A model generated the notes under the pieces. The model was given only the letters and a program-made list of their open reading frames with translations, did no database searches and was not told the origin of the DNA. A stretch of DNA of 64,000 bases from Bromus sterilis (Eukaryota; Streptophyta; Magnoliopsida; Poales; Poaceae). Shown here in pieces: positions 1-10,531 of this stretch; within the stretch, counting starts at the first letter, position 1; the number at the start of each line of letters is the position of its first letter. Position numbers and translations under genes: made by a program. The DNA is taken from contig OX465597.1 of NCBI GenBank assembly GCA_950022295.1, positions 192,509,016 through 192,573,015 on the forward strand, given 5' to 3'.

Positions 1-382
1 AGTGAGCATCATTGGACCCCGGTCCATATTTCCACCACTGTTTACACCCTCAATTTACTTCTTGCTTTTACTTTCTAGTTGTAGTTATCATTAACCTTTT
101 ATGTGTTGCGTTGATCCTTTGTAAACGGCAAGGCCGGAGAGATTGACAACCTCTCTGTACTCGTTGGGAGCAAAGTTATTTGTATCTGTGTGCAGGTCCA
201 GGAAAAGCAAGTGATATCTCTCAAACGGAGCATCACTTGCCTAACCACCTACTTCTCGTCCTTGGAGTCCTACGGGAGACGATCTTAAACCTTGGCATCT
301 TTGCAAAGGGAAATTTGTTGCTAGGCTACATCCAACCTTCCACTTGGGGTAACCAACGAGGAGCACTCCTTTAGTGCCATCA
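1..382 (+). repeat. 3' part of the 5' LTR of the Athila-like element
   Basis: The stretch ends in CA at 381-382, 10 bases before a primer binding site, as expected for an LTR end. Its motifs (gagattgacaacctct at 138-153, a GT-rich stretch at ~180-195) match the U5 style of Sabrina-like LTRs. The LTR start lies outside the window. An open frame at 180-374 overlaps the LTR and shows no protein-like character. Confidence 0.7.
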
Positions 383-392
383 AGCTAATTTC

Positions 393-410
393 TGGCGCCG
401 TTGCCGGGGA
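393..410 (+). other. Primer binding site (tRNA-Asp type)
   Basis: TGGCGCCGTTGCCGGGGA follows the LTR end by 10 bases. This is the PBS used by Athila-type plant Gypsy elements, complementary to the 3' end of a tRNA commonly assigned as tRNA-Asp. It marks the start of the internal domain. Confidence 0.85.
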
Positions 411-548
411 CTCCAATGTACAAGAGAGGGGAGTTGCACGCTATCTTTTATATTTTCTTTTTAGTCTTGTTAGTTTACCTTTTAGTTTTTATCTTAGTGT
501 CCTTTATCAAAAATCACAAAAAACCTCCTTGTCCGACTTGCTGCTACT

Positions 549-1768
549 ATGGGTTCCACTAAAAATACTAAGTTGTGTAACTTCACTAGGGACAACAACA
601 ATCATTTTATCTGCACTCCTATTGCTACACCTGCTACTTCAGCAACCTCTTATGAAATTAAACCTACTTTGCTGATCCTTGTTATGAGTGATCAATTCTC
701 TAGTGTTGGAGATGATGCTGCTTTACACTTAAAAATAATTTTGTTTAACTCTGTGATATGCAAAAGTATAAAGAAGTAGAAGGTGATATTGTTAAGCTCA
801 AGCTTTTTCCTTTCTCCTTGAGGGAAGGAGCTAAAATTTGGTTTCAATCCTTGCCTAGGAATAGCATATATTCTTGGGATAAGTGCAAGGATGCTTTTAT
901 TAGGAAGTTTTACCCACCTTCTAAAATTATCCAATTGAGGAGTAACATTATGAATTTTAAGAAATTGGATAATGAACATGTTTCCCAAGCTTGGGAATGT
1001 ATGAAATCTCTTGTTAATAAATTCCCTACACATGGTTTGACTACTTGGATGGTTATCCAGAATTTTTATGCAGGCTTGAACTTTACCTCGCAGAACCTGT
1101 TAGATTCGGCCGCGGGAGGAACCTTTATGTCAACAACACTTGGTGTTGCCACAAAACTACTAGATAAGATGATTATTAACTATTCCCAATGGCACACCGA
1201 ACGAGCTCCAACAGGTATGAAGGTAAACTCTGTCTAGGAGATCTCCTCCCAAAATGAAAATTTTGAATTGATTATGTTTGTACTCACCAACCAAGCTCCT
1301 ATTGATCATCACGATGTCCCATTACAATCCTTGGTTGCTCAAGAACAAGTAGATTTGAACTTTATCTCTAGAAACAACTTCAACAACAATGATTGTAGGA
1401 GTAATTTTTCTAGCAACCCTAGACCGTTCTCATCCAACAACTATGAGAACAACAAGAACAACTCCTATGGTCAAACCTATAAGGAAAGAGATTTACCTAG
1501 CTATGAGAAACTGGTAGAGATAGAGAAGTCCACTAAGAATTATATGCACACACAGTTTGAACAAAACAAAGCCTTCTCCAGACAATTAGGTGAGAACACT
1601 TACATTTGGGAAAACATTTGCAAGAAACTTAAGTGCCTGAACAGTAAGATTTCTAATCTCCAAACTAGACTTACCGCCACTGAAACTTATGTTTCAAACA
1701 TGTCTCACACCCAATCTACTTTGATAAACCAGATGGTAGCCAAAACCGATGTTATCCCCATGGAATAA
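549..1768 (+). pseudogene. Decayed gag of the Athila-like element
   Basis: Gag packages the element RNA into virus-like particles in the cytoplasm. The 758-1237 segment carries the Retrotrans_gag core (LREGAKIWFQSLP at 820-858, then SWDKCKDAFIRKFYPP). The 1268-1768 segment is Asn/Ser-rich followed by a helical, coiled-coil-like stretch (KKLKCLNSKISNLQTRLTAT). Breaks: a frameshift at ~730-760 separates the ATG segment at 549-779 from the core, a TAG at 1235-1237 and a TAA at 1766-1768 interrupt the frame shared by the later pieces. No zinc knuckle is visible, which fits Athila-type gag. It cannot make a full-length protein. Confidence 0.8.
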
Positions 1769-1918
1769 GATAGAATTAAGAGCCTTCCCACACACCACAT
1801 CGTTGCTACTATCCAAGTTGTTAAGGATACTCAAACTTTTAGCACCCAACACACTCCTAGTCCCATTGGACCTATTAATCTTGATGCTATTACCTCAACC
1901 GTAGAAGAAGAAACTCAC

Positions 1919-2610
1919 ATGAACATGGAAGATTTCAAACAAGTGAGCCTAGATGAAACCACTACCACCTTTGATAGTAGTGACATTGATTTTGATACAT
2001 GTACCCTTTTTGAAGTTATTATCTTACTACACAAAATGATTAGAGACCCCCACACTAGCACACTAAATCTTGCCTTCACGGAGCATATCACTAATGCTCT
2101 TATTAAAGCTAGGGAGGAGAAGCCTAGAGTAGAATCCTCCATACCTAGGAATGTAGAAGATGGTTGGGATCCTATGATAAGAATTAAACTGAATAACTTC
2201 TCTTGCTATGCCTTATGTAATGTTGGAGCTAGTACCTCCATTATGCCCAAAAGAATGTAAGATATGTTTGAATTGAAGCCTTTGATCCTTGTTCTTTTGA
2301 TGTTCATCACGTTGATTCTTCCGTAAAGAAACCATTGCGGAATATTGACGATGTTCTTATCATTGTCAATGACAATTATGTTCCCGTTGATTTTACTATT
2401 ATGGACATTGAGTGTGAACCTCTAGGTCCAATTATTTTGGGAAGTCCTTTTCTTCGCACCATTGGTGCTGGCATTGCTATGAAGGAGGGGAATATAAAAT
2501 GTCAATCCCCTCTCAAAAATGGGATAGAACACTTCACTAGGAAGAATATTAAGTTACCTTTTGAGTCCGTTACACGGGCTAGCTATTCTCGTTCTCTTGA
2601 TAAAACTTGA
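1919..2610 (+). pseudogene. Decayed retropepsin (aspartic protease) of the Athila-like element
   Basis: The frame 1919-2260 runs into the protease N-terminal part, ending YALCNVGASTSIMPKRM. The catalytic motif normally reads D(V/T)GAS; here it is NVGAS, so the catalytic Asp is replaced by Asn. After a stop at 2258-2260 and a frameshift near 2285, the second half continues at 2335-2610 with LIIVNDNYVPVDFTIMDIE and ILGSPFLRTIGAGI, the flap and ILG(R)PFL motif of Gypsy retropepsins (the usual Arg/Lys is Ser here). It would normally cleave the Gag-Pol polyprotein. No pol follows. Confidence 0.8.
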
Positions 2611-2714
2611 ACTTTTTGCTTTGTGCCTAGCTGAAAGGCGTAAAAGGAAGCGCTTGTTGGGAGGCAACCCAAGATGTTTTTCCTTCTGTTTTTAGTGGTC
2701 TTGATGATTGTTAC
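2611..2714 (+). other. Post-coding spacer of the Athila-like element
   Basis: This short stretch holds the conserved gcgcttgttgggaggcaacc block (2651-2670) and ends in GTTAC, the target site duplicated by the solo LTR insertion at 2715. It codes for nothing recognisable. Confidence 0.6.
2710..2714. repeat. Target site duplication GTTAC (left)
   Basis: GTTAC here and at 6590-6594 directly flanks the TG...CA termini of the solo LTR. This proves the LTR inserted into Athila-like sequence, which resumes as tacagtagcaac at 6595. Confidence 0.92.
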
Positions 2715-5700
2715 TGTCAGAACCCTCTGTTAGGTATGTGCTAGGGTTAGCAAGAAACTTTGCATCATGTTAATTTTTTTAAAAGAAATTGAAATGGGAG
2801 AGAGAACACCACAGATGAATTTAATTCAAATGGCCAGAATAAAAGTTGTTCCAAAAATTCGTTTTTCATTTTTGAAAAGTCTTATAAATGAGTGTGATCA
2901 CATATCAAGTGATATCGGACCAACCCCATGCTCATGGATTTTTCAAATATTCAAACAGGAGCATGGATTTAAATTTAAACCCCTATTTGAATTAAACTTC
3001 AAGTAATTTGAATTTTAAAAATGCTCAAACTTTACAAGTGGCTAGCCTATTATATTTTGAAGCCATATAAAAAGTTTCAGCATTTTAGAAAATGCCTAGC
3101 TATTTTATTTAGCAAGGCACAAAAATAACAAAAAGAAAAAGAAAATGAAAAAGGGAAAGGGACTCACCTGGCCATTTCGGCCCAACTTATCGCCCGCGGC
3201 CCAGCAAGCCAGGCCCAGCCCAACTTCCCCTTGTCGTCTTCCCGCCGCGTCGACAAGTACCTCGGTGGATGGCATGCCGACGCCGGCGAGCACCAGCCTG
3301 CCTGCCTGACGCCCTCCCGAGCCCTCTAATCGTGCCACGACGACGCTTGGAGACGCCACTTCCTTTCCTTCCCCCTGGACAGCCTCATCCTCCCCTCTTG
3401 TGTCGTTTCCACGCGAGCCCGAGCGCCACCGCACGGCACGTCGCCGAGAACACGCGGCCATCGCCGTCGAGAAGCCCCCGGAGCCTGTCCATCGTCTACG
3501 CCATAGTTGTCTTCGTCTTCGAGCAGAAGATGGGGAGCCGAAGCCCTCTAGAGCCGCCGAATCGAGTCGCCATCTTCGTCTCCGGCCGCCGGAGTACCTC
3601 GTCGATTCCGTCGCCGCTGGACCATCCCCTCCCCTTTGCCTCCTCCGTCGAGTTGCTGGTGAGCTCTCGGTCAGAACCCCTTTTCTTGCGCCAATCCGTG
3701 CCTCCTTCGTGATCTTCCATGGGAGCCGTAGCTCAGCGCCGCTGCGGTGCTCGTCGGCGAGCCACCATGAAGCAGTCGAACTCTAGGCCGTGTCCATCAC
3801 CTTCGCCTTATGTGCTGCTTCGAACGCGCCCACTCGTGGCTCAAATGGTGCACCACAGCAAGATCCGCACCACGGCCGTGCTGCTGCCGCCGCCTTTGCT
3901 CGTCGTCGACGTCCTTCCGGTGAGCCCCCGTGCTGCTCGTCTTTCTCAGATGAAGTGCGCGTGCCTGGGATCCCGTTTGGTGGTTGCGGTGTGCCAAATG
4001 GTGACCGGAGCCGCCGTCCCCGTGGAGGCCGCCACGTCTGGATATCACCGGCGACTCGCCGCCGGTGAGGCCAACGTGGCCATGATTAGTTTAACACTAA
4101 TCCCCTCCCCTGTGACGCTGACTAGTGGGCCCAAGGCCACTTAACCCCCCTGGTTAATTTAAATCAAACGGTTTCATTAACCAGTGACACTGACATGTTG
4201 GCCCCACCAGTCAGAGCACCCCCTGATGCCATGCTGACATCACAGTGACACAATAAACCTTTTATCCAATTAAAAGAATTCCAGAAAATTGCAGAAAAAG
4301 GCTTAAACTTTGGAAATTCATAACTAATTCATTTTAACTCCAAATTAAACATATAATATATGTAAAATTATCAGAAAAATGAAAGGATTCTGAATATGCA
4401 CGTTGTTTTCATGTTTGACCATTTAAAAATGGGGGAACAGAAGAAAACATGCATATGAACCCTTTTAAATTCAAATATGGAGTTTGAAATTGCAACTCAA
4501 ATGCAATATACTTCATTTAAATGGAATTGGCAACACATCAGCAACCCTTACAGCATGTTATAACACTTGATCATGTTATTGTGCATTGTCTTTATATTGA
4601 TCACTTTGTTTGCATTGTTTGCTATCGAATAGAGGTGGAGCCGGAACCTGAGATCACCCCCTTCGTTGAAGACCCCGATACTGAACCTCGTCAGCAAGGC
4701 AAGAAAACCCCATTGATCATGTCGATAAAATCCCACTTCCCTCTCAGTCTTGCTTATGCATTGTTTAGGATGATTACCATGCTACGTTTCTACCGCATAG
4801 ATGAACCCATTCCTTTGCATGACCTATCATTTGTCACAGTAGTAAGCAAACCACAATGCTTAGAGTTACTGCAACTGTTACTGCTTATTGCATGCTTAGA
4901 GTTACAATGAGGTTACTCTTCTGTGAGTCGGGATGGTAGCAATCATGTTGAAGAAGGTGAAACTGTGTTGGTGAATCCACCCAAATACAAGGTGAACGAT
5001 GAGAGGCTGTGTAGGAGTACACAGTGGGTTGTCTCGTTGAACAGCCATATGTCCGAGTTCTTCTGTGGTGATCCAAGATGAAGAGTACAACCACACATTG
5101 GGCTCACTGACACCTCTCAACTACTAACTCATCCCTTTCGATGTCCATATGTCGCAGTAGATCGGAGTTCTGGTAGGTTTGTGGCATGGCTGCTAAGTGA
5201 GAGAACGGCTTAGCCGAGATCAGCTTATGCACCACGCACACATCATCTGGGTCCACTTCGGTAAACCGACCGGGTTCACGATAGTGGTAGCCAACCCAGG
5301 TAGGCGTCTTTCTTGGACTAGATCAGCTATGAGGTAACTGTTGTGGTGAACATCCTCGCCGAAACCCCTTGAATGGTGTCGAGGCCAAAGGCGGTAACTG
5401 ATGGTCATGTGTGTGTAGCGGTACACCCCTGCAGGGTTAACAAAACCATTCGAATAGCCGCTTCTGCGGTAAGGGACTACTAGGAAAGCTTAGCTTGATT
5501 ATTAGACAACTTGAACTGGATACTTATAAAACTTGCCAAGATAAGCGTGAGTGCTATGGCGTGCTTTCTCGTGGGGAAGTCGAGGAAGGCACCATAGTGG
5601 TGTAATTGGTTGGAGATGTAGTGGACTCGTGTACGCTTCTTACCTCAAGTCTGGTACTCGTAGTTCAGGACTAGCCAAGTCAAAGCTGGCACTTCTTCTT

Positions 5701-6589
5701 ATGAACCCCACCTCCCTTTACCTTGATACATGTGCGTGAGTAGTATAGCTCCTACGTAAGTCTTGCTGAGTACGAATTTGTACTCATGTTTGCTTATTCT
5801 ATGTTTTAGATGAACCCACTGACCCCGAAGGGGGATTGTTCCTCGAGCTCGAAGACTGAAGACCAAGCTAGTGTAGTCCCAGTCAGCAGACTGGTTCCCT
5901 CGTGAAGGGCTTGTTTATAAATAAGGCTTCTCTAAGCCATTTGTTAAACTTGTCTGTACTCAGACCTACTTTGCTTCCGCATGCTTGTTGTAATGTTGGA
6001 TCACGGTCTCGTGATCTCTGTGTGCACTCTGTAAGAGTTATCAATAAATATGTAAACTTGTAGAGAATTGCAATGATACATGTTGTTAATACTAGACATG
6101 TGTGCTGCGTGTATGATTATGTCATGCATGTCTGAGTATGGGTTTTCGAGACCTTAGTTGTGATCTGGCTGGCGGTCTTTTATACACCGAGTGGCCCTTA
6201 GATGTGCGCAGCTTGGGGCATCGCGATGCGATTGCTCGTACACCGTCACATGCACACTTTGATGTATGATCGAGCCCGCCCTAGACCCCGACTAAGTGAT
6301 CGGGCTGGAGTAAGTCTATGTAAGAGTTATAATACTCTCGATAGTATGGTTGAGGCGACTTGTCTATGAGTATGGGAATTCACTACCCATATCATTTAGA
6401 CTTGTGTGCGGACGATGAGGACCCATCTCAGTTGATCATCCGGCCTGGATGGGATTCCCCTCACGTTCGATGCTTGCCGAGAACGTTCTGTGCTTGGCCT
6501 TGTCTGCTTAGACAAGTGGGTACGGTTCTCGGCTCTCCATATGGTTGTGTGGTAGCGAGTCTTGCATACGCTAACCCCGGGTCCCGACA
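2715..6589 (+). mobile_element. Solo LTR, 3.9 kb Gypsy family (copy 1)
   Basis: It begins TGTCAGAACCCTCTG and ends GGGTCCCGACA. A perfect 5-bp TSD GTTAC flanks it (2710-2714 and 6590-6594), and there is no internal domain, so it is a solo LTR left by LTR-LTR recombination. The same 3.9 kb sequence occurs at 47945-51857 (plus) and as the two LTRs of the minus-strand element at 26557-39521. The GC-rich section 3160-4080 holds overlapping open frames on both strands, but these are not conserved between copies and are not genes. A conserved block around 5427-5438 reads cacccctgcagg. Confidence 0.93.
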
Positions 6590-6594
6590 GTTAC

Positions 6595-6831
6595 TACAGT
6601 AGCAACATCATTGTATCTTTATTTTCAAGCTTTGTGCCAAGTTTAGCCGCCGATTGCAAGAAAGTTCAAAAGTTGTGACATGCTGTCCAGAAAACAGATT
6701 TTGTCCTTGGACGGAAAAATTCACGATAAATCACTAGATCATCTTTTTGATCTGAATTATTTTGAAAGCATTCTCTATAAAATTGGATTTCGGGCGTTTC
6801 TTCTGAGTTTTTTGATTTGAGTTGCAGAAGT
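6595..6831 (+). other. Athila-like internal non-coding remnant
   Basis: Host element sequence between the solo LTR and CACTA-1. I see no open frame or motif. It is AT-rich and continuous in style with the 3' non-coding part at ~11626-12788. Confidence 0.5.
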
Positions 6832-7160
6832 CACTACTGGAATTCACCAGTTTGCCATGGGCCAGTGGCTTTGCCGTCTGCATTTCGTCGGGGCGGACGG
6901 CAAAGCAGCGGTATGTCGTCCGCTGCCCTAAGTACAGACGGTAACACGTAGACATACGGCAAACCACATGTTTGCCGTCTGCGTGGACGCAGGCAGACGG
7001 CAACGGCACCTATGTCGTCCGTCGACAGACGGCAAATCTCCAGCTGGAGCCCACCCAAGCGAGGCACGCGGCCTGGCTAACGGCCCACCGCTTTGCCGTC
7101 TGCCGATGGACGGCATATGTGCCGTTGCCGTTTGTCGGCAGACAGCAAAGCGGTGGGCCG
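6832..7160 (+). repeat. CACTA-1 terminal and subterminal repeat array
   Basis: Around ten copies of tttgccgtctg or its complement cagacggcaaa occur in both orientations between 6850 and 7150. In CACTA elements such arrays bind the TNPA-like protein and bring the two ends together. Open frames across this array on both strands are by-products of the repeats. Confidence 0.85.
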
Positions 7161-7460
7161 TTAACCCCCGCACGGTCCCTCTCTCTCTCTCCACTCTCTC
7201 TCTCAAACCCCTCTCTCTCCCGACCCGCCGCCGCCGCCGCCCTTGCCCGGTCGCCCTGCCCCGTCCCGCGCGCCGCCGCCTTCACCGCCGGTGAGGCCCT
7301 CCTCCTCTCCTCCTCTCCTCCCCTCTCCTCTCCTCTCCTCCCCTCTTCTCTCTTCTCCTCTCCTCTGACCGGTGCCGCTGCAGGTCTCGCCGCCGACGAC
7401 CCTCCTCGCCGGCGCCACGCTCCTCACCGGCGCCACCTCCCCCCACCCCTGGTAATCCTC
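7161..7460 (+). repeat. CT-rich leader tract of CACTA-1
   Basis: A ctctctc-rich stretch (7178-7230) and ctcctctcctc-type minisatellite (7298-7365) in GC-rich sequence, a typical CACTA 5' leader. Frames here are low-complexity Ser/Pro/Arg and not credible proteins. The GT after 7450 may be a 5'-UTR intron donor, which I cannot confirm. Confidence 0.5.
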
Positions 7461-7495
7461 CTCCCCTTTTTTTTTTCTTTTTTTTTCTGTTAATT

Positions 7496-7632
7496 AGATT
7501 TGTTAGTTTAGGTTTAGGTTAATTTAGGTTTATTAGTGTAGTTAGTTTAGGTTTATTAGTGTAGTTAGTTTAGGTTTTATTAGTTCTAGTTAGTTTAGGT
7601 TTTATTAGTTCTAGTTTAGTTAGTTTTAGTTA
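7496..7632 (+). repeat. TTTAGG/TTAGT-rich tandem tract
   Basis: Irregular repeats built on ttagtttaggttta. They resemble, but are not, the plant telomere unit TTTAGGG. A similar TTAGT-rich tract occupies the same place in CACTA-2 (14805-15130), so it is part of the CACTA leader or intron rather than an interstitial telomere. Confidence 0.7.
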
Positions 7633-8012
7633 GAAATTAGTAAGAAATAAATGAAAAGGACAGAGAAAGAAAGTTAAATTAAGAAAGAAAACAAAACAAA
7701 GAAAGAAAACGACAAAGAAAAAAGATTACATAAAGAAAGAAAAGAAAAGGAAAAAAGAAAAGAAAGAAAAGAAAAGGATAGAGAAAGAAAGTAAAGAAAA
7801 AAAAGAAAGAAAATAAAAGAAAAATAATAAGGTAAAGAATAGGAGGAAGAAAGAGAAGGAGAAGAAAAGAAAAAGAATAAGATAAAGAATAGGAGGAAGA
7901 AGGAGAAGGAGGGGACGGAAAAGAAGGAGAAGAAGAAGAAAGGAGAAGAAGAAGAATAAGAATAAGAAAAGAAGAAGAAGAAGAAAGGAAAAAGAAAGAT
8001 AAAAGAAGGAGA
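7633..8012 (+). repeat. ~380-bp polypurine (GAAA/GAAG) tract
   Basis: The plus strand is almost pure A and G with very few pyrimidines (gaaagaaaag, agaagaagaag). It codes for nothing. It lies within the presumed leader intron of CACTA-1 and could form unusual DNA structure. Confidence 0.8.
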
Positions 8013-8397
8013 GTGAGTGTAATGAGTTGATTGCGTGTAATTAATGTATTAGATGTAATTACCGGGACTGAGTGTCTGGGTTAATCGGTTGCTTATTCAT
8101 GTGCAGAACTTTCCCGTGCGAGGGTCTGGTGTTCGACGACCTCCCCCGGAGTTCGACGATCTCCCCTTACGCTCGAGGGTGAGCACAAATTTCATATCCT
8201 CCTCCTCCCCTCCTTTGTTGTGTTCCGGCCTTCGTGCCGATGACACTAGCTAACTAGGTATATTTAGTATATTTATATGTAAAGTCGCGTAACCACTATG
8301 CGTATCCCGTTCGAAAGGGTTACAGTTATAAATATGCATTCATTTGCATATTTATAATAGTGATTCTTTCGAATTGTCCAACGTTATCCATGGACAG

Positions 8398-8609
8398 CCC
8401 GAGTATGTGTAGATTGAGTCGGTTTCCCATGCTTTGGTCCTGATCTGACCCGGTATTTCGTCAGCGCCTCCCTGTTGTTCTCCGGATACACAACCTCTCG
8501 GCTTGTTGTCGAGACGTGTATTAGGAGAACAGCGGGGAGGTGCTGTCGAAATACCGCGTCGGATCGGGACCAAAGCATGGGAAACCGACCCAATCTACAC
8601 ATACTCGGG
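8398..8609 (+). ncRNA. Long hairpin upstream of CACTA-1 transposase
   Basis: An inverted repeat with ~100-nt arms (8398-8500 and 8511-8609) and a ~10-nt loop. The left arm starts cccgagtatgtgtagattga and the right arm ends ctacacatactcggg. Of about ten arm differences, most are G:U-compatible, so the RNA would fold almost fully. CACTA-2 has a hairpin of the same design at the same position (15561-15777) with different arm sequence that still pairs. A conserved block (tgtccaacgttatcca, then tggaca) precedes both. Transcription is inferred, not shown. Confidence 0.75.
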
Positions 8610-8735
8610 TGGGATTAGGACCTATCTTTACCTATTAGTGTGTAGGTTAATTGCATATGCCGTAGCTATGTATGATAAAAGCAATAAAAAGTGGACGTAA
8701 TAAAATTGACAAACTGGTATATTTGTTGTTTAGTA

Positions 8736-8829
8736 CTCCCTCCGATCCATAAAAAGTGTCACCCACTTAGTACAAAGTTTGTACTAAATTAGTACAAAAT
8801 GAGCGACACTTTTTATGGATCAGAGGGAG
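8736..8829. mobile_element. Stowaway-type MITE (94 bp)
   Basis: The ends are CTCCCTCCGATCCATAAAAA and its near-complement, flanked by TA dinucleotides at 8734-8735 and 8830-8831, the Tc1/mariner-type target duplication. Such MITEs are moved in trans by mariner transposases. It sits between the hairpin and the transposase start of CACTA-1. Confidence 0.92.
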
Positions 8830-8839
8830 TAGCTACAAG

Positions 8840-9531
8840 ATGAGCGATGATTGTGCGTGGATGTACACTGGTCGCCCTAATCAGAAAGAGATCACCATTG
8901 AATGGGCAATGAAAACCAAGGAGTTTCTGAGAGCGGCGTTTGCAAATGGGCAGAGAAAAACCTGGTGCCCTGCGTTAGGTGCGACAATTATAAACAGGCG
9001 ACAGAGGTGGATATGGGTAAACACTTGCAGAAGTGGGGTTATAAGCCTGGTTATACGGTGTGGAGCTTCCATGGCTAGTCTGGCGGACGACGGAGAGAGG
9101 AGGTGGTCCGTCAGCGCACGGATGAGTACGGAACCGGGATCGAAGACATGGTGCAGGACTTTGACGATGCGCGGGATGAGGACGATGAGATGGAGGAATC
9201 TGCGAAGGCCTTCTATGAGATGTTGGAGTCTTCGAAACGTCCGCTGCACGCTCACACTGAGCTTTGTCAGCTCGATGCCATCGCACAGCTGATGGCTTTG
9301 AAGGCACAATTCAACTTAGGCACAGATTGCTACAATGCGATCACGACCCTAATTGGGTGGTTTCTACCAAAAGATCATGTTATGCCTGCAAACCTGTACC
9401 AATCGGATAAAATCCTCAAGGTACTTAAGATGCCCTATGAGCAGATACATGCTTGTGAAAATGGATGTGCTTTATTTAGGAAAGAGTATGCGGACGAAGA
9501 CTATTTCCCCAAATGCAAGTCATCTAGGTGA
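8840..9531 (+). pseudogene. N-terminal part of CACTA-1 TNP2-type transposase
   Basis: The first ~45 residues (WMYTGRPNQKEITIEWAMKT, then KEFLRAAF) match the transposase-associated domain at the N-terminus of En/Spm TNP2 proteins. The frame then shifts (near 8985-9100) into 9103-9531, which continues through DDARDEDDEMEE to QIHACENGCALFRKEYADED and FPKCKSSR, the start of the Transposase_21 zinc-binding region. The sequence breaks there and joins TNP1-type sequence. With the frameshift and loss of the catalytic core it is inactive. Confidence 0.82.
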
Positions 9532-10531
9532 TCATTGCAGAGGCCACACGCATCTTGCAGAACACAAGGCACGAGATGCGAGTGCAGGCGGTCCGTGACT
9601 ACTACGCCAAGCAAGGGCGTAAGCGTACCAAGAAGGAGTGCCGCAAGAAGATACTGACCAGGGCCCAGTACATGACGGTAACCCTTCTTAAGTCTTGTAT
9701 AGTTTGCTTGATTTGATTCCTATCTAGGCTACTTATTAGTTTCCTTGTTTACTAACTTAGGCGCCGCCGAGATGGTGTGCGGACAAGATGGATTGTTGGG
9801 AGGTCATTGTGAACCACTGGTGCTCAGATGCCTGGTTGGCCGTCCACAACAATGCCAAGGACCGGCGCGCACAAATGGTTGGTGTGCCACACCATCAAGG
9901 CAGCCGTAACTTAGCTGGTTACGGGCATAAATGGGTATGTGCAAATTCTTCTTTGCTTTGTCTTTTAGGCACCCACTTACTAATATCATGCTTTGCTTTT
10001 TCTTTTAAGCGGAGCATAATAAAACGGAGGTTCCTGAGGTGTTCGACATGTATGGCATGGCCCATACAGCGTCGTACAAGAAGGCCAAGGCGCTCTCAGA
10101 GTTGGATCTCGCCACTCCTTCGACTTTCACCAACATTGCCGCCTACAGTAAGCTTAAGGCTTATACTGAGGTGGCGAAGGAGAAGAACGGGGAGGCTTAC
10201 ACCCCGATTGGGAAGCCTATTGACCCGGAGCTGGTGATGATCTCAGGTGGCGGAAGGCGCCATGGCGCCATGGCCATTGGAGATAAGTTGATTAGGTGTG
10301 ATAAGACTCTTCCTGAGATCAAGGCGCGCCAAACGAGTTCTTATCCTGCTATAAGGACTCGTCCGCGGCCAGTCGACTGCGCTATCCAGGTTATCCATAA
10401 GGACTCTTGCATTCTTGTTTTCTCTCATCGAATATTAAAATGCTAACTAGAGGAGTGGGGTTGCAGGAAGCTCTTGAGAAAGAGCGACAGAACACCCAGC
10501 GGCTACTGGAGGAGAAGGAGCGGTTGGCAGA
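9528..10531 (+). pseudogene. TNP1-type (Plant_transposase, En/Spm) exons of CACTA-1
   Basis: Four exon-like blocks with plausible splice sites. A: to ~9676 before gtaacc (basic RNTRHEMR-like stretch, QGRKRTKKECRKKI). B: ~9761-9935 (APPRWCADKMDCWEVIVNHW, then HHQGSRNLAGYGHKW before gtatgt). C: ~10010-10389 (FDMYGMAHTASYKKAKALSE to RPVDCAIQ before gttatc). D: ~10467-10531 (EALEKERQNTQRLLEEKERL, a coiled coil). Block B fits the PF03004-type En/Spm plant transposase domain, a DNA-binding accessory protein that binds the subterminal repeats. The 3' end is lost at 10531. Confidence 0.7.

Larger units (their letters stand above)
6832..10531 (+). mobile_element. CACTA-1: truncated En/Spm-type transposon
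   Basis: It starts with CACTACTGGAA at 6832 and carries a subterminal array of gccgtctg/gacggcaaa motifs to ~7160. A CT-rich leader, T-rich and purine-rich tracts, a long hairpin (8398-8609), the start of a TNP2-type transposase (8840-9531) and TNP1-type exons (9528-10531) follow. The middle of TNP2 is missing: TNP2 sequence passes straight into TNP1 sequence at ~9530. The 3' subterminal region and terminal inverted repeat are absent; the element is cut at 10531 by a minus-strand LTR fragment. It therefore cannot transpose by itself, and no 3-bp TSD can be verified. Confidence 0.85.

Noticed and set aside
3105..4144. Overlapping open frames on both strands (up to 147 codons) in GC-rich sequence
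   Set aside because: They lie inside the 3.9 kb LTR. The same region in the three other LTR copies (30760-31730, 38160-39035, 48400-49320) has different frames, so coding is not conserved.
6928..7493. Frames of up to 173 codons around 7 kb
   Set aside because: They are translations of CACTA subterminal repeats and CT-rich leader, with repetitive composition and no domain.
7496..7632. Interstitial telomere repeat
   Set aside because: The unit is not TTTAGGG and the tract has an equivalent in another CACTA leader.
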